A stretch of 64,000 bases of DNA. Source: Kalmanozyma brasiliensis GHG001 (taxonomy: Eukaryota > Basidiomycota > Ustilaginomycetes > Ustilaginales). The notes under the pieces are model-generated. The model worked only from the letters and a program-made list of their open reading frames with translations. It was not told the origin of the DNA and ran no database searches. The DNA is taken from assembly GCF_000497045.1 (NCBI RefSeq), contig NW_015961970.1, positions 744,802-808,801 on the forward strand. Direction: 5' to 3'. Made by a program: the position numbers and the translations under genes. Shown here in pieces: positions 9,803 through 19,844 of this stretch (position 1 is its first letter; every line of letters begins with the position of its first letter).

Positions 9803-12765
9803 GCTGACGTTGAAGCGGCCTGTGTGAGGTAGGTAGCGGGCGAGGGTGCGCGAGAGTTGTGATCGGATTGGATATGCTTCTTTGAAAGTGCGTTCCGTGA
9901 TAGAGTCGAAGACCAGGTATGTGATGGAGCAGAGCTGATCGTGATCTGTCTCTGCTTTGTTCGAGCTGAAGCTGGATATAAAGAGCTTGTCGTCGTCGTC
10001 GTGTGAAGTTGATACGAAGAGATGAACAAGTGATTCACGAACAAGCGAAAAAAAGTCAAAACGTCTCGGAACCGTTCGCACAGTAATTGCCTGGAGAAAG
10101 AGTGAATCGGGTTGCCCGATCTGGACAATGTTCGGATACGCGCCTTCGGACTCCGGTGACGGGACCGTAGTTTACGAGAGGCTGAGAGAGGCATCGCCCA
10201 ACAAGACAATCTCGCATTCCTTTCCGCATCAACATGCCCTCGACATAAGATAGAAGCGCTGCGAGAAGCTCACATTAACTCTGCTCAAAGAGATTTCGGC
10301 AATGCCCAGGACAGGCTCCGCAGCGCTTGAGCAGCGTCTTATTTGATTTGTGTCGCTGCTATTGACGGAAAAACGATTACTCGTAGCAGCGGCGCGCTCG
10401 CCTAATCGGAGCTGCAACTGTCGTGAGAGTTGCAGTCCCGCTCGCAACCCCCACCAGAATGGGCCAAACCACACAAACAATACAATGGATGCCGACTCTT
10501 CGTTTGAACGATGCACCGCCGCGATCGCATATCGCCAGCGAAGAGACAAACAATGATGAAGGCACGTCCCTTGATGAGCATCAGGCTCGCCCTCGAGATG
10601 AATCACAGCCGTCTTGTCTGGAAAAAGTCGCCCACAATCACGAGATCGAGTTTGCATGCCTCTCCCCACCTTTTTCGAATCGATTCGTAAGGGTGGTCGG
10701 AGCGGGGTGATCTTGAAGCGCTGCGCCGACCGTTCCAAAGGCACTCGAATGGTGATGCTCTTGGCGTCTCGGCAAAGGCGCTAAGGGGGTGGGATGCTCG
10801 ATCGGTCACATTCACCAAGAGGTGACTTGAATGACCGAGGCCGACCCCTCTAGTATGCCCCTTGTGACACACCCGCACCTGTCAGCCAATCTTCGCTCAG
10901 CTATTGTCATCCGAAATGTTCAGCTGGCGCGTCGCATGGCAAGAGCCAAGCCTGCCGAAGATGTCACCGTAGTCGGATTGCGAATGGTCCGACTAATGTT
11001 GTCGATGGGATGAGGATGATACGAACACGATGACCGGGAACCTGGGGCCAAGCTACCGTTTCAAGCCCGCTCTTCTTGGCTGTCGGAGCAGGTGATGGTA
11101 AGGCGAAAGAAGCCAGAGCGGAGAAGCAATCGACGGAATTCCATTGTGATGATGATATGATACCGAATCGCGGCTGCTTGCTGAGAGATCTCAACAAGAT
11201 GAACAGCTGTTCAGGACTGAGACAAGTCAGTCTGACTGATGGACGATCCGATCCGAAAGCTGTTCCCGCGCCATGACTCTCTAACTATTGTCACGAGGTC
11301 GGACGCAATCCGCCTTGGCCCACTTTGAAGGTCGGTCATCGGCGCCGATCCGATGCATCGGTTGGATGGTAGAGTCCACTAGCATCCTCGGGAAGGAGCC
11401 AACGATCGAGCAGCCGACGGGAGGACATCTCCTCTGGCTATCCCACCCACCAGCAAACGCTGTCTCGCCAAGCCGCAGCGGCTAAAAGGTCGGGTCGATG
11501 CGGCTGGAGAACCTCGAAACAAGCGGCACGACCGGCTCCCCTCGGTCTTGCCATGTTTGTGATGCAGCCGCGGCGGCTGAGCGGCTGGTTCGAATCCCAA
11601 AGTGAATTTAAAAGTCAAAAAAGCCACTTTTTTGTCGTAGGGCGTTTCTCCGCCCTCTGCAGAGCTGCAGGCAAAGACAAGGTGTGGAGATGGAACCAAT
11701 CTTTTTCTTTTTCTTTTCCTCTTCTTGTTGAGCGCTTTCAGACAGTTCAACGCGAGAGCGTCGAAAGGGAGCTAGCTTCTTTAGCTTGCCTGCTCGCTCG
11801 CTCGCTCGCTCGCTCGCTTTGGACCGCTTGTGCAGCAGGAGGCTCGCTTGCTCCGTTGACCGCATCGCCTGTTCTCCAAGCGATCCTTAGCTTGCCATCA
11901 AACAGCCTTGCCTTCGACTGCACATGAGCTACCAATGGTAGACTGTGTCGGCTCCGTCGCTCCAGCATCTTCGGCACGGGTGCAACCAAGTCCAGTGTTG
12001 CAGAGGGCCACACTGCTCAATCCTTCCTGTACATGTGCATGCACACACCTACCTGCCCAACCTCAGCATCACCAACACAAGACTCCATCTCACACTGTCG
12101 CGCCCCTCGTCCAACAGCTCCGACCCATCCTCGTCTGCAATCGCGAATTGACTGTCCAGCTCGGCATTCGCTCACCTGCCACAGCCTCAGCATTCACCGT
12201 CTCCATCACCCACCATCCCAAAGCTTCTTGCATACATTCGACCTTCGACTCGGCTTTTCACTTGCCCAGAAACAGCGTTACTCGCTCTGATCTGCCCCAC
12301 CTCATTTCGCACTCCAACAAGCTTTCGATCCTCGATTGTCCCTTTCAGCATATGAAGTTTTGAGAGTGCTGGTCCCTTCCATACCTCTGGCGATGCACCA
12401 CGATTCGTAGTTGGCCGCCTCTGCTTTCGCGCTTCCGCCCGCCTTCCCCACCAGGAGCGCTACCTCGATTGCCCTCACACGTCTTTCCGCACTCTGCTGC
12501 GCGCTTCCACTCACCGCATCTCTCACCAAACGGCATCACAGTCCATCAGAGCTTTGATTACCTCCACTGTCCTGCATCTGTCATCGGGCGCAGTCTTTCG
12601 TCTTTCGTCAGCACCGGTCACCAACAGCAGATCTCGTCTCACTCGCTTGACCAATCACTCAAGGACCTCCTTGGTCCTCGCCAACCTCTCCGACAGCTTT
12701 CCTCGCTTTTGCCCTGGCCTTGTCACTTCCGCCTACCCGCATAACAGCGACTTGCATCTTCCACC
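9803..12765. other. Long intergenic region and pyrimidine-rich leader upstream of the PKA gene
   Basis: Nearly 3 kb with no gene I can support. From about 11900 to 12765 the plus strand is strongly C/T-rich with few ATGs, which looks like promoter plus a long 5' UTR of the kinase gene. A C/T run (CTTTTTCTTTTTCTTTTCC) lies near 11700 and a tetranucleotide repeat near 11800. A 171-codon minus frame (10229-10744) lacks any recognisable feature and was not called. PKA genes often have large upstream regions; regulatory content here is inferred. Confidence 0.4.
11791..11818. repeat. (GCTC)n tetranucleotide microsatellite
   Basis: About six and a half perfect copies of the unit GCTC lie in the presumed upstream region of the PKA catalytic-subunit gene, roughly 950 bp before its ATG. 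Such simple repeats vary in length between strains. Confidence 0.85.
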
Positions 12766-14811
12766 ATGCCGGCCAAACGTTCCTACGATGATGTCGACCA
12801 GAACGGCTCCAGACCTTCCTCTCCGGACACACAGGATTCGATACTTAACAAGAATGCGACACCGCCGACACAGCCTTCCAACATCAGCGCAAGAGCCCAA
12901 GGCAAGCAGCGCCGCCTCAGCTTCGTCGAGGAGAATGGGGACTATGCCTCGGCATCCACATCCTCGCGGCCACGTGCCCTTCCTAGCACATCGACCGCTC
13001 GTTTCGTTCCAGGTCTGCAGACATTCGTCGGAGGATTGCAAATGTCCCAAGATTCCTCGGTGCCGCAAGCAGAGGATACAGCGGTACAACAACGGCGACC
13101 TTCTGCATCCCGAAGGTCGCTCGATTCACCGGACGCCATGCAGCCTCTCATGATGAGTCGCAATGCCGATGGAGAGCGCCGAGCCAGTCAGGCCATCGAA
13201 CGTCGTCGATCAGAGGCAACTCTTGCGGTCGCTCGTCGGGAGTCGCTCGTGGCTCAAGAGGCACAGCTCGTGCCTGGCGTATCCCCTGGTTGGCACGTTG
13301 AAGCTCACGGTCGTCAGGCCATGGAATTGCAAGACGGCATCCGCTCCCAAGACGAGGATGGCTGGACACCGCTCGAAGCGTTCCCGGCCTCGACGCGTCA
13401 GGGAAAGCTAGCTGTCAAACGTGCCAAGTTGCGGCGACGGCTGCAGCAACAGCGACACGAGCCATCGCACAATCGACCTCACCATGCTCAGGACGAAAAG
13501 GATCCCACCTCTTGGCCTGCATCGTCGCACGCTTCGATACCCACCATCTCGGTTGAGACCGCGTCGAGCAAGGCATGCACCACCATCCATCCCCCTTTGC
13601 CCCCCTCAGTCGCATGGTTGGACGTCGAGATGAAAGATGACATGCCCAGCCATCTTTCGGTCCTCATGCAGACGTCATCGTCTCCGGATGACCCTCATTG
13701 GGCCTTGGCGTCAACTTCAGCGTCCCCTCTGTCATCATCTTCCGCTGCCACGACGCTCTCTACGCCGACGTCATTCCCAGAGCAATCAACCGAAACTGCA
13801 AACGCTCCGTCCTCTGCCCACGAAGCTTACTCGCTTTCGGACTTCGAGGTCATCGACACCCTGGGGACGGGTACCTATGGACGAGTGCTACTCGTACGTC
13901 TCAAAGACCGAGACGTCATGGATCGCTCGGCCTACTTCGCGCTCAAGGTGCTGGCTAAGACCGCTGTTGTCCAGCTCAAGCAAGTCGCGCACCTCAACAG
14001 CGAACGCAGCATTCTGACCAAGGTGGACCACCCTTTCCTTGTCAACATGATCGCCTCGTTCCAGGACAGCAGGAACTGCTACATGTTGATGGACTACGTC
14101 GTCGGGGGAGAGATCTTTTCCTACTTGCGCCGAGCCGGTCGATTCTCGGCAGACGTCGCACGCTTCTACATCTCGACCATCGTGCTGGCCATCGAGTATC
14201 TGCACGACAAAAAGATCGTCTACCGAGACCTGAAACCAGAGAATCTTCTGATCGACTCGAACGGCTATACCAAGATCACCGACTTTGGCTTTGCCAAGGA
14301 GGTCGAAGATCGTACCTGGACACTCTGCGGGACGCCCGAGTACCTGGCGCCAGAAATCATCCAAAGCAGTGGTCATGGGACGGCGGTCGACTGGTGGTCG
14401 TTGGGCATCTTGCTCTTCGAGATGCTGGCTGGCTATCCGCCTTTCTACGATCCCAACCAACTCGCGATGTACGACAAGATCGTGGTAGGCAAGCTGGTCT
14501 TCCCTGACGAAATCGACTCTGTCTCGCGCGACCTCATCTCTGGTCTACTCACTGCGGATCGCAGCAGGCGGCTTGGCAATCTTCGTGGCGGTGCCACCGA
14601 TATCAAGAATCATCCGTGGTTCTCCGGTGTCGACTGGAAGGCGTTGCAAGAAGGCCGCATCCCTCCTCCCATCGTGCCTTATTTGGGACGTCCAGGCGAC
14701 ACGTCCAACTTCAGCGCGTACCCGCCAGCGAGGCCGAGTACTATGCCTGGTCTCTTCGGTACTGATCGAGGTCATTATGACCCTCGTGACGATCTCTTCC
14801 CCGACTTTTGA
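12766..14811 (+). CDS. cAMP-dependent protein kinase catalytic subunit (AGC family)
   Basis: The protein is 681 aa with the ATG in a good context (CCACCATGCC). The kinase domain starts near residue 359 (DFEVIDTLGTGTYGRV). Key residues: glycine loop 367-372, ATP-binding Lys394, YRDLKPEN at 486-493 (catalytic Asp488), DFG at 506-508, activation-loop Thr519 in TWTLCGTPEY, and a C-terminal tail ending DDLFPDF, an FxxF-type hydrophobic motif typical of PKA. PKA relays cAMP signals and in smuts controls dimorphism and virulence. The first 350 residues are low-complexity (Ser, Arg, Gln) and far longer than in animal PKA. Ustilago maydis has two catalytic subunits, Adr1 and Uka1. The long N-terminus might suggest Uka1, but I cannot decide from this sequence, so no symbol is given. 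Confidence 0.92.
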   Translation: MPAKRSYDDVDQNGSRPSSPDTQDSILNKNATPPTQPSNISARAQGKQRRLSFVEENGDYASASTSSRPRALPSTSTARFVPGLQTFVGGLQMSQDSSVPQAEDTAVQQRRPSASRRSLDSPDAMQPLMMSRNADGERRASQAIERRRSEATLAVARRESLVAQEAQLVPGVSPGWHVEAHGRQAMELQDGIRSQDEDGWTPLEAFPASTRQGKLAVKRAKLRRRLQQQRHEPSHNRPHHAQDEKDPTSWPASSHASIPTISVETASSKACTTIHPPLPPSVAWLDVEMKDDMPSHLSVLMQTSSSPDDPHWALASTSASPLSSSSAATTLSTPTSFPEQSTETANAPSSAHEAYSLSDFEVIDTLGTGTYGRVLLVRLKDRDVMDRSAYFALKVLAKTAVVQLKQVAHLNSERSILTKVDHPFLVNMIASFQDSRNCYMLMDYVVGGEIFSYLRRAGRFSADVARFYISTIVLAIEYLHDKKIVYRDLKPENLLIDSNGYTKITDFGFAKEVEDRTWTLCGTPEYLAPEIIQSSGHGTAVDWWSLGILLFEMLAGYPPFYDPNQLAMYDKIVVGKLVFPDEIDSVSRDLISGLLTADRSRRLGNLRGGATDIKNHPWFSGVDWKALQEGRIPPPIVPYLGRPGDTSNFSAYPPARPSTMPGLFGTDRGHYDPRDDLFPDF

Positions 14812-15346
14812 TTCTCCATCGCCTTCCAAGCTGGCCGCCGGATGCGTCATACTTCCTTTCTTGCCCGTGTCCATCATCTCTTCATCTCGTTCGCATTCAC
14901 TGCCACTCGCATTCTGCATCTTCGTACCAATCTCTTCGTTCCGACCCACGACAAGAACTCTGTCTCACTACTACTATTTCTCTATTTCTATTACTCTGCC
15001 GGCCGTCTAATATAAGCTAGTCTCTGTTCCTCTGTTCATCTAGCGTGGTCGTGTGCGTTGGTGTAGATGTGCGGTTGATGCTGTTGCTAAGCCGGTTCTT
15101 CGTATTAGAGCTGCTTTGGGTGGTCGAATGAAGTTTTCCATGCTCTGAGCAAGCACCGGCCTTATTCCCGCGGCTGAGAAGTGGAGCAAGAAGAAACCTA
15201 AAAAAGTGGGTGTTCTTGCGATAAATTTTGTATCCAACACCGGCTTTCCTCCGAACCTTCTGCCATCATCACTCACCTTTCTCACGCAACGGGAGAGCCG
15301 ACCCGCTATTGACAAGGAGACGCTTCCGAGAGACTGCAGATCAACA
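14812..15346. other. Intergenic region between the PKA and ELP1 genes
   Basis: About 535 bp holding the 3' UTR of the kinase gene (C/T-rich, with ACTACTACTATTTCTCTATTTCTATTACT near 14968-14996) and the ELP1 promoter. The ELP1 frame is open upstream of its ATG to 15206, from a GTG, without family similarity. No other gene seen. Confidence 0.4.
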
Positions 15347-18300
15347 ATGCGAAACCTTTCCATACTGTCACATCGGGCGATACCGCTGCCATCGGAGATT
15401 CCGCTCAGAATCGAAGCCACCGCGACCGACCTCGACGATGGCTCAGTCTACGCAATCGCTACTTGCCGCGCCTCTTCCTCTTCCGCCGACGTCACCCTCA
15501 GATTCCTGGAAGCAAGCAAAGACGGCGATGGCTTCGCGCAATTCAACTCTCTGCTCGTGCCCGGCCGCCTCCAACCATTGCCGGGCTCTTCGACAGCCGT
15601 CGCTTCTGCATCAGGTCGAAGCGCTAAGGACGTAATCGACCTTCACTACCTCTCGGACGGGGGCCAGGAGGCAAGCGGCAAGCCGGCGCTCTGCACCATC
15701 TCAGCTGGCGGCGACTTGCTTCTTCTGCCCATCTCCAATGGATACGAGCTACAAGGGGAGGCGCCACCAACAGAGCCATCCGTGGTGGGGACTATCGAGC
15801 AAGGAATAGGAGCTGCGTGCTGGAGTCCAGATGACGAGCTGCTGGTCATTGTCACATCGGAGACGCCGGAGAACAGCTCCTCGACTGGTAGAAGAGAAGG
15901 CGAGAAGGTGCTTCTGATGACCCGGGATTTTGAAGTGCTCTCCGAGGTCAGCCTCCGCACAGACAGCTTTGGCGAGGATGAGGCGGTCGACGTCGGCTGG
16001 GGAAGCAAAGCCACACAGTTCCACGGGTCAGAAGGCAAAGCTGCAGCGGCTGCAGCGGCCGCCTCTGCTGCCGCGGCTAAGGCGAGCAAGACTGATACAA
16101 GAGGACCCAGGTTACCAGACGACGACGGTGCACCACGCATCAGCTGGCGCGGTGACGGCACTTTCTTCGCGATCAGCTCGCTCGAGCCCTTCCACACCTC
16201 TGCAGCTGATGGTAGCGCGGCAAACACAACATGGCACAGGATCATCCGTGTGTACTCGCGAACAGGCGCATTGTCTGCCACATCGGATCCGTCGGTGAGA
16301 GGTATCTCCCAGACTCTCGCTTTTCGTCCTATTGGCAACCTCATCGCAAGCACGCAACGATTCGGTCCGTCAGGCATCGAAGGGCAAATGTGGAGCCAGG
16401 GCAGGAAAGGACGTCACGATGTCGTCTTTTTCGAACGCAACGGTCTCCGTCATGGCGAATTCAGCCTGCGGGAGGAATCCGCTTCTCAGCCGGAAGGTTT
16501 GCAGTTGGGATGGAATGATTCGCAGAAGGAGAACTCCTGGACGAGAACGCACTACGTGCGAGAGCTAGCGTGGAACGCTGACGGCTCAGCACTCGCGGTG
16601 TGGCTCACCCGATTGGATGCCGCATCAGAACAAGGAGGTTCTGCCCACGACGTCGTTCAGATCTTCACAACGGGCAACAACCACTGGTACCTCAAGCAAG
16701 AGTTCGTAGCTCCAGTCGGTGACGGCGGCGTCGAGCAAGTCAGATGGCATTCCGAGGACCCATTGCAGCTGTCAATAGCCCATTCGAACCGCATCGAGCA
16801 GCGAGTGTTCACACACGAAACCGTGGCTTCGACCGGTCGGCCCCCCGTCGACGTCGCCTGCGTTGCTGTAGCCGACGGTGCTGCAACTTCGTTGACCCCG
16901 TTCCGCATGCAGAACGTGCCACCGCCGATGGCCTCCCTCAGCCTCCTCACGCCTCCTGCTGACCCGTCGATACGCGCAAGTGCAGCAGGAGCCGTTACTG
17001 TGCCTTGCCACACGGCTTGGTCGCAGGCTTCAGGTCGCTCGGTCGACGATGCCGTGGGCCTCCTGGCAGCCCTCTACCCGAATGGCTGCATTCAGGTGTG
17101 GCGTTTCGACTGGGGCGTTCTCGGCAGCGAGCTCAAGGTAGGAGGGAGGCCCGTAGCTGAACCGAGGCTGATTGCGACGGCGCAGCTTGCCGTCCCACAA
17201 AACGAGGGTTCGAGCGCCTATCAGATCGCCATCGCAAGCTGGGCCACACCTTCGCTTGCGGAATGTGAAGCAAGCAAGATCTCGGTTGCCATCCTCAGCT
17301 CCACATCACAGGGTGCACAGGTTGATCGCATAGACCTGGTTCAAGGCAAAGTCGGGGAGCCCTACCAGGCTCAGACACACGCTGCTGTCTCAGTTCCTGG
17401 GCATGGCAAGAAGAGAGTCGTGTCGGATCCGTTTGTTCCAGTCTCGACCTCGCCGCCCCGGTTCTACCTCGAAAACGAGGACGGTGCCGTCCATCTTGTC
17501 GGCGGGAATGACTTGCAGCTCGTGACCAAGCTCGAGCGCTTCTGCTCCGACCTTCGCATCCTTGCGAGCGGTACGTCCGGCCAGCAGAGCAAGGTGATCG
17601 GTCTCGCCTCAAACGGTCGACTGCTCGCCGAAAGTCAGGTCATCGCCAAAGATGCCACCTCCTTCACACTCGTCGGCAGCTTCCTGGTCTGGACCAACAC
17701 ATCGCACGAAGCGCGCTTCCTACCCCTCACATCACTGCAGTGGACGATGACCGACGCGGGACGTGACACATCCGAAGCGGTCGACCTCGGCAGGCGGGTG
17801 GAGCGCGGCAGTCGTATCGTCACCGCCGTCCCCTCGTCCATGTCGCTCATCCTCCAGATGCCTAGAGGCAACCTCGAGACGATCTACCCACGACCGTTGG
17901 TGCTCGAAGTGGTGCGACGCAACATCCACGCACGACGCTTCGGTGCAGCCTTCCGCATCTGCCGCACGCACCGAATGGACGTCAACATCCTCTGCGACCA
18001 CAATCCCTCGTCATTCATGGCCAACGTAGCGTCGTTCGTGGAGCAGGTGGCCGACGTGGACTATCTCAACCTCTTCCTCTCCGGCCTGCGCGATGAGGAC
18101 GTCACTACGACGCTGTACAAGCCTCTCACCTCCGCCTCCACCACCACCACCACCTCTGCAGTTGGCAAGGTGAACCGCGTCTGCGACGCCATCCGTTCCG
18201 TCCTCCTCGGGCTCGACCAGCGAAAGTACATCCAATCCATCCTCACAACGCACGTGCGCAAGCAGCCAGCCGACTACGAGTCCGCCCTCACCCTCCTCCT

Positions 18301-19786
18301 CCACCTCAAAGAGACAGACCCCGAGGTAACAGAAGACGCAGTGAAATACATCGTCTTCCTCGCCGATGCGGACAAGCTGTTCGACGTCGCCCTGGGCATG
18401 TACGATTTCACGCTGACGCTCATGATCGCGCAGCACACGCGGAAGGATCCACGGGAATACCTGCCGTTCTTGCGCGAGCTGCGGAGCCTTACCCCGCGCG
18501 AGTACCAGCGATTCCGCATTGACGATCACCTGTTCCGCCGGCCCAAGGCGCTAGGGTGGCTCGTTCAGGCAGGGCCAGAACATCACAAGCAGGCATTGGA
18601 GTATACGGACAAGCACAAGCTGTACCACGAGGCGCTGGACCTGTACTCCCCCGAGGGAGGGTCTCGATTGAGGGACGCGTACGATCTGTTTGGCGAATAT
18701 CTGCTCACGCGACGCAAGTACGAGGATGCCGGGTCGGCATTTCAGCTTGCCCACCGGGGGCGCAAGGCGATGGATGCGTATCGACAGAGTCTGAATTGGG
18801 CCGAGGCGATCCGGTTGGCGTTTGTGGAGAAGTTGTCGCCGGGGGAGATTGTGACCTTGGCGAAAGGGTTGGTGGATGAGCTAGAGAGTTCGCGTCGGTT
18901 TGTCGAGGCGGCGAGGTTGTGTTTGGACTACACGCGGGATGTTGAGTCTGCGGTCTCGCTCTTGTGCCGGGGGAACGAGTTTGCGGAGGCTAGACGGGTG
19001 CTTACCACCTACGCCAGGGTGGATCTCGTCGAGGTCACACTCCATCCACTGCTCGTAGAAGCGGCGACGACTCTAGAGGATGATATCGGGGAGATGTCCG
19101 ACCAGCTCACCAAGCAGATCGACCGGATTGGGGAGCTCCGCCTCAAACGCGCACAAGCTCCCGAGGGCGATTTCGGGGAAGACGATCCGGCACTGGAAAA
19201 CGTCGATATCATGTCGGACACGTCGACGCAGATGACGCAGTTCACGCGCTACACGCGCGCCACAACCATCGCCACCCAGTCCTCGCTCGCCACATTCAGC
19301 ACCCGGTCAGGGAGCAGGAAGAAGGAGGCCAAGCTGCGGAAGAAGGCGGAGCGCGCCAAAGCCGGTGGTAAGAAGGGGACGGTGTTCGAGGAGGACTATC
19401 TGTACGAGAGCGTTCAGAAGTTGATCAAGGATCGACTTGGTGCGGCGCAGAAGGAGGTGGGGAAGGTGTTGCCGCAGCTGTTCTGCGCAGGATCGAGCGC
19501 GGTGAGGGCTCGGGCAGCGGAGGTGAGCCAGGCACTGGTTGAGTTCGAGAAGCGAGCAAATGAGGCGGTGGACAAGCTGTGGGGATGGAGTAAGGAGGAT
19601 GACGATGCGCGCTTCGACGAGCTGGTCCGGTTCGAGCAGGACATCCTGGGCGGCAAGGTGGGCGAGAATCCCATGGCGGCTGCGATGGCATTTAGAACAA
19701 TCGCGAACCGACGTGTGCCAAGGCCTAAGTTGGAGGTGGCGGACCACAAGTGGCGCCTTGTACTGCTCGATCGGGCTGCCGAGTAG
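15347..19786 (+). CDS. ELP1: Elongator complex subunit 1 (Elp1/IKI3)
   Basis: The protein is 1479 aa from the ATG at 15347, which gives MRNLSIL, the usual Elp1 start. Elp1 is the scaffold of Elongator, which modifies wobble uridines in tRNA (mcm5/cm5), mainly in the cytoplasm. The N-terminal 750 residues form beta-propellers (many W/F-rich strands). The C-terminal half is helical TPR-like, with recognisable pieces such as LPFLRELRSLTPREYQRF and RRKYEDAGSAFQLA. A basic cluster (SRKKEAKLRKKAERAKAGGKKG split over about 1320-1342) followed by FEEDYLYES is the conserved Elp1 tRNA-binding/dimerisation region. A polyalanine run (about residues 228-242) is an unusual local insertion. Only 58 bp separate its stop from the stop of the convergent helicase gene. 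Confidence 0.95.
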   Translation: MRNLSILSHRAIPLPSEIPLRIEATATDLDDGSVYAIATCRASSSSADVTLRFLEASKDGDGFAQFNSLLVPGRLQPLPGSSTAVASASGRSAKDVIDLHYLSDGGQEASGKPALCTISAGGDLLLLPISNGYELQGEAPPTEPSVVGTIEQGIGAACWSPDDELLVIVTSETPENSSSTGRREGEKVLLMTRDFEVLSEVSLRTDSFGEDEAVDVGWGSKATQFHGSEGKAAAAAAAASAAAAKASKTDTRGPRLPDDDGAPRISWRGDGTFFAISSLEPFHTSAADGSAANTTWHRIIRVYSRTGALSATSDPSVRGISQTLAFRPIGNLIASTQRFGPSGIEGQMWSQGRKGRHDVVFFERNGLRHGEFSLREESASQPEGLQLGWNDSQKENSWTRTHYVRELAWNADGSALAVWLTRLDAASEQGGSAHDVVQIFTTGNNHWYLKQEFVAPVGDGGVEQVRWHSEDPLQLSIAHSNRIEQRVFTHETVASTGRPPVDVACVAVADGAATSLTPFRMQNVPPPMASLSLLTPPADPSIRASAAGAVTVPCHTAWSQASGRSVDDAVGLLAALYPNGCIQVWRFDWGVLGSELKVGGRPVAEPRLIATAQLAVPQNEGSSAYQIAIASWATPSLAECEASKISVAILSSTSQGAQVDRIDLVQGKVGEPYQAQTHAAVSVPGHGKKRVVSDPFVPVSTSPPRFYLENEDGAVHLVGGNDLQLVTKLERFCSDLRILASGTSGQQSKVIGLASNGRLLAESQVIAKDATSFTLVGSFLVWTNTSHEARFLPLTSLQWTMTDAGRDTSEAVDLGRRVERGSRIVTAVPSSMSLILQMPRGNLETIYPRPLVLEVVRRNIHARRFGAAFRICRTHRMDVNILCDHNPSSFMANVASFVEQVADVDYLNLFLSGLRDEDVTTTLYKPLTSASTTTTTSAVGKVNRVCDAIRSVLLGLDQRKYIQSILTTHVRKQPADYESALTLLLHLKETDPEVTEDAVKYIVFLADADKLFDVALGMYDFTLTLMIAQHTRKDPREYLPFLRELRSLTPREYQRFRIDDHLFRRPKALGWLVQAGPEHHKQALEYTDKHKLYHEALDLYSPEGGSRLRDAYDLFGEYLLTRRKYEDAGSAFQLAHRGRKAMDAYRQSLNWAEAIRLAFVEKLSPGEIVTLAKGLVDELESSRRFVEAARLCLDYTRDVESAVSLLCRGNEFAEARRVLTTYARVDLVEVTLHPLLVEAATTLEDDIGEMSDQLTKQIDRIGELRLKRAQAPEGDFGEDDPALENVDIMSDTSTQMTQFTRYTRATTIATQSSLATFSTRSGSRKKEAKLRKKAERAKAGGKKGTVFEEDYLYESVQKLIKDRLGAAQKEVGKVLPQLFCAGSSAVRARAAEVSQALVEFEKRANEAVDKLWGWSKEDDDARFDELVRFEQDILGGKVGENPMAAAMAFRTIANRRVPRPKLEVADHKWRLVLLDRAAE

Positions 19787-19844
19787 ATTCACACTCTCAA
19801 TGTCACAGTTTGTGAAACGCAGTTGCATCTGCTGATGATGTGGA

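Noticed and set aside
10229..10744. 171-codon minus-strand open frame between the uL14m and PKA genes
   Set aside because: One short hydrophobic patch only; no signal peptide at the start and no family resemblance.
11585..11600. CTGGTTCGAATCCC, resembling a tRNA B box
   Set aside because: The flanking bases do not form a five-pair T stem (mismatch at the third pair), and no A box or acceptor stem was found at the right distance.
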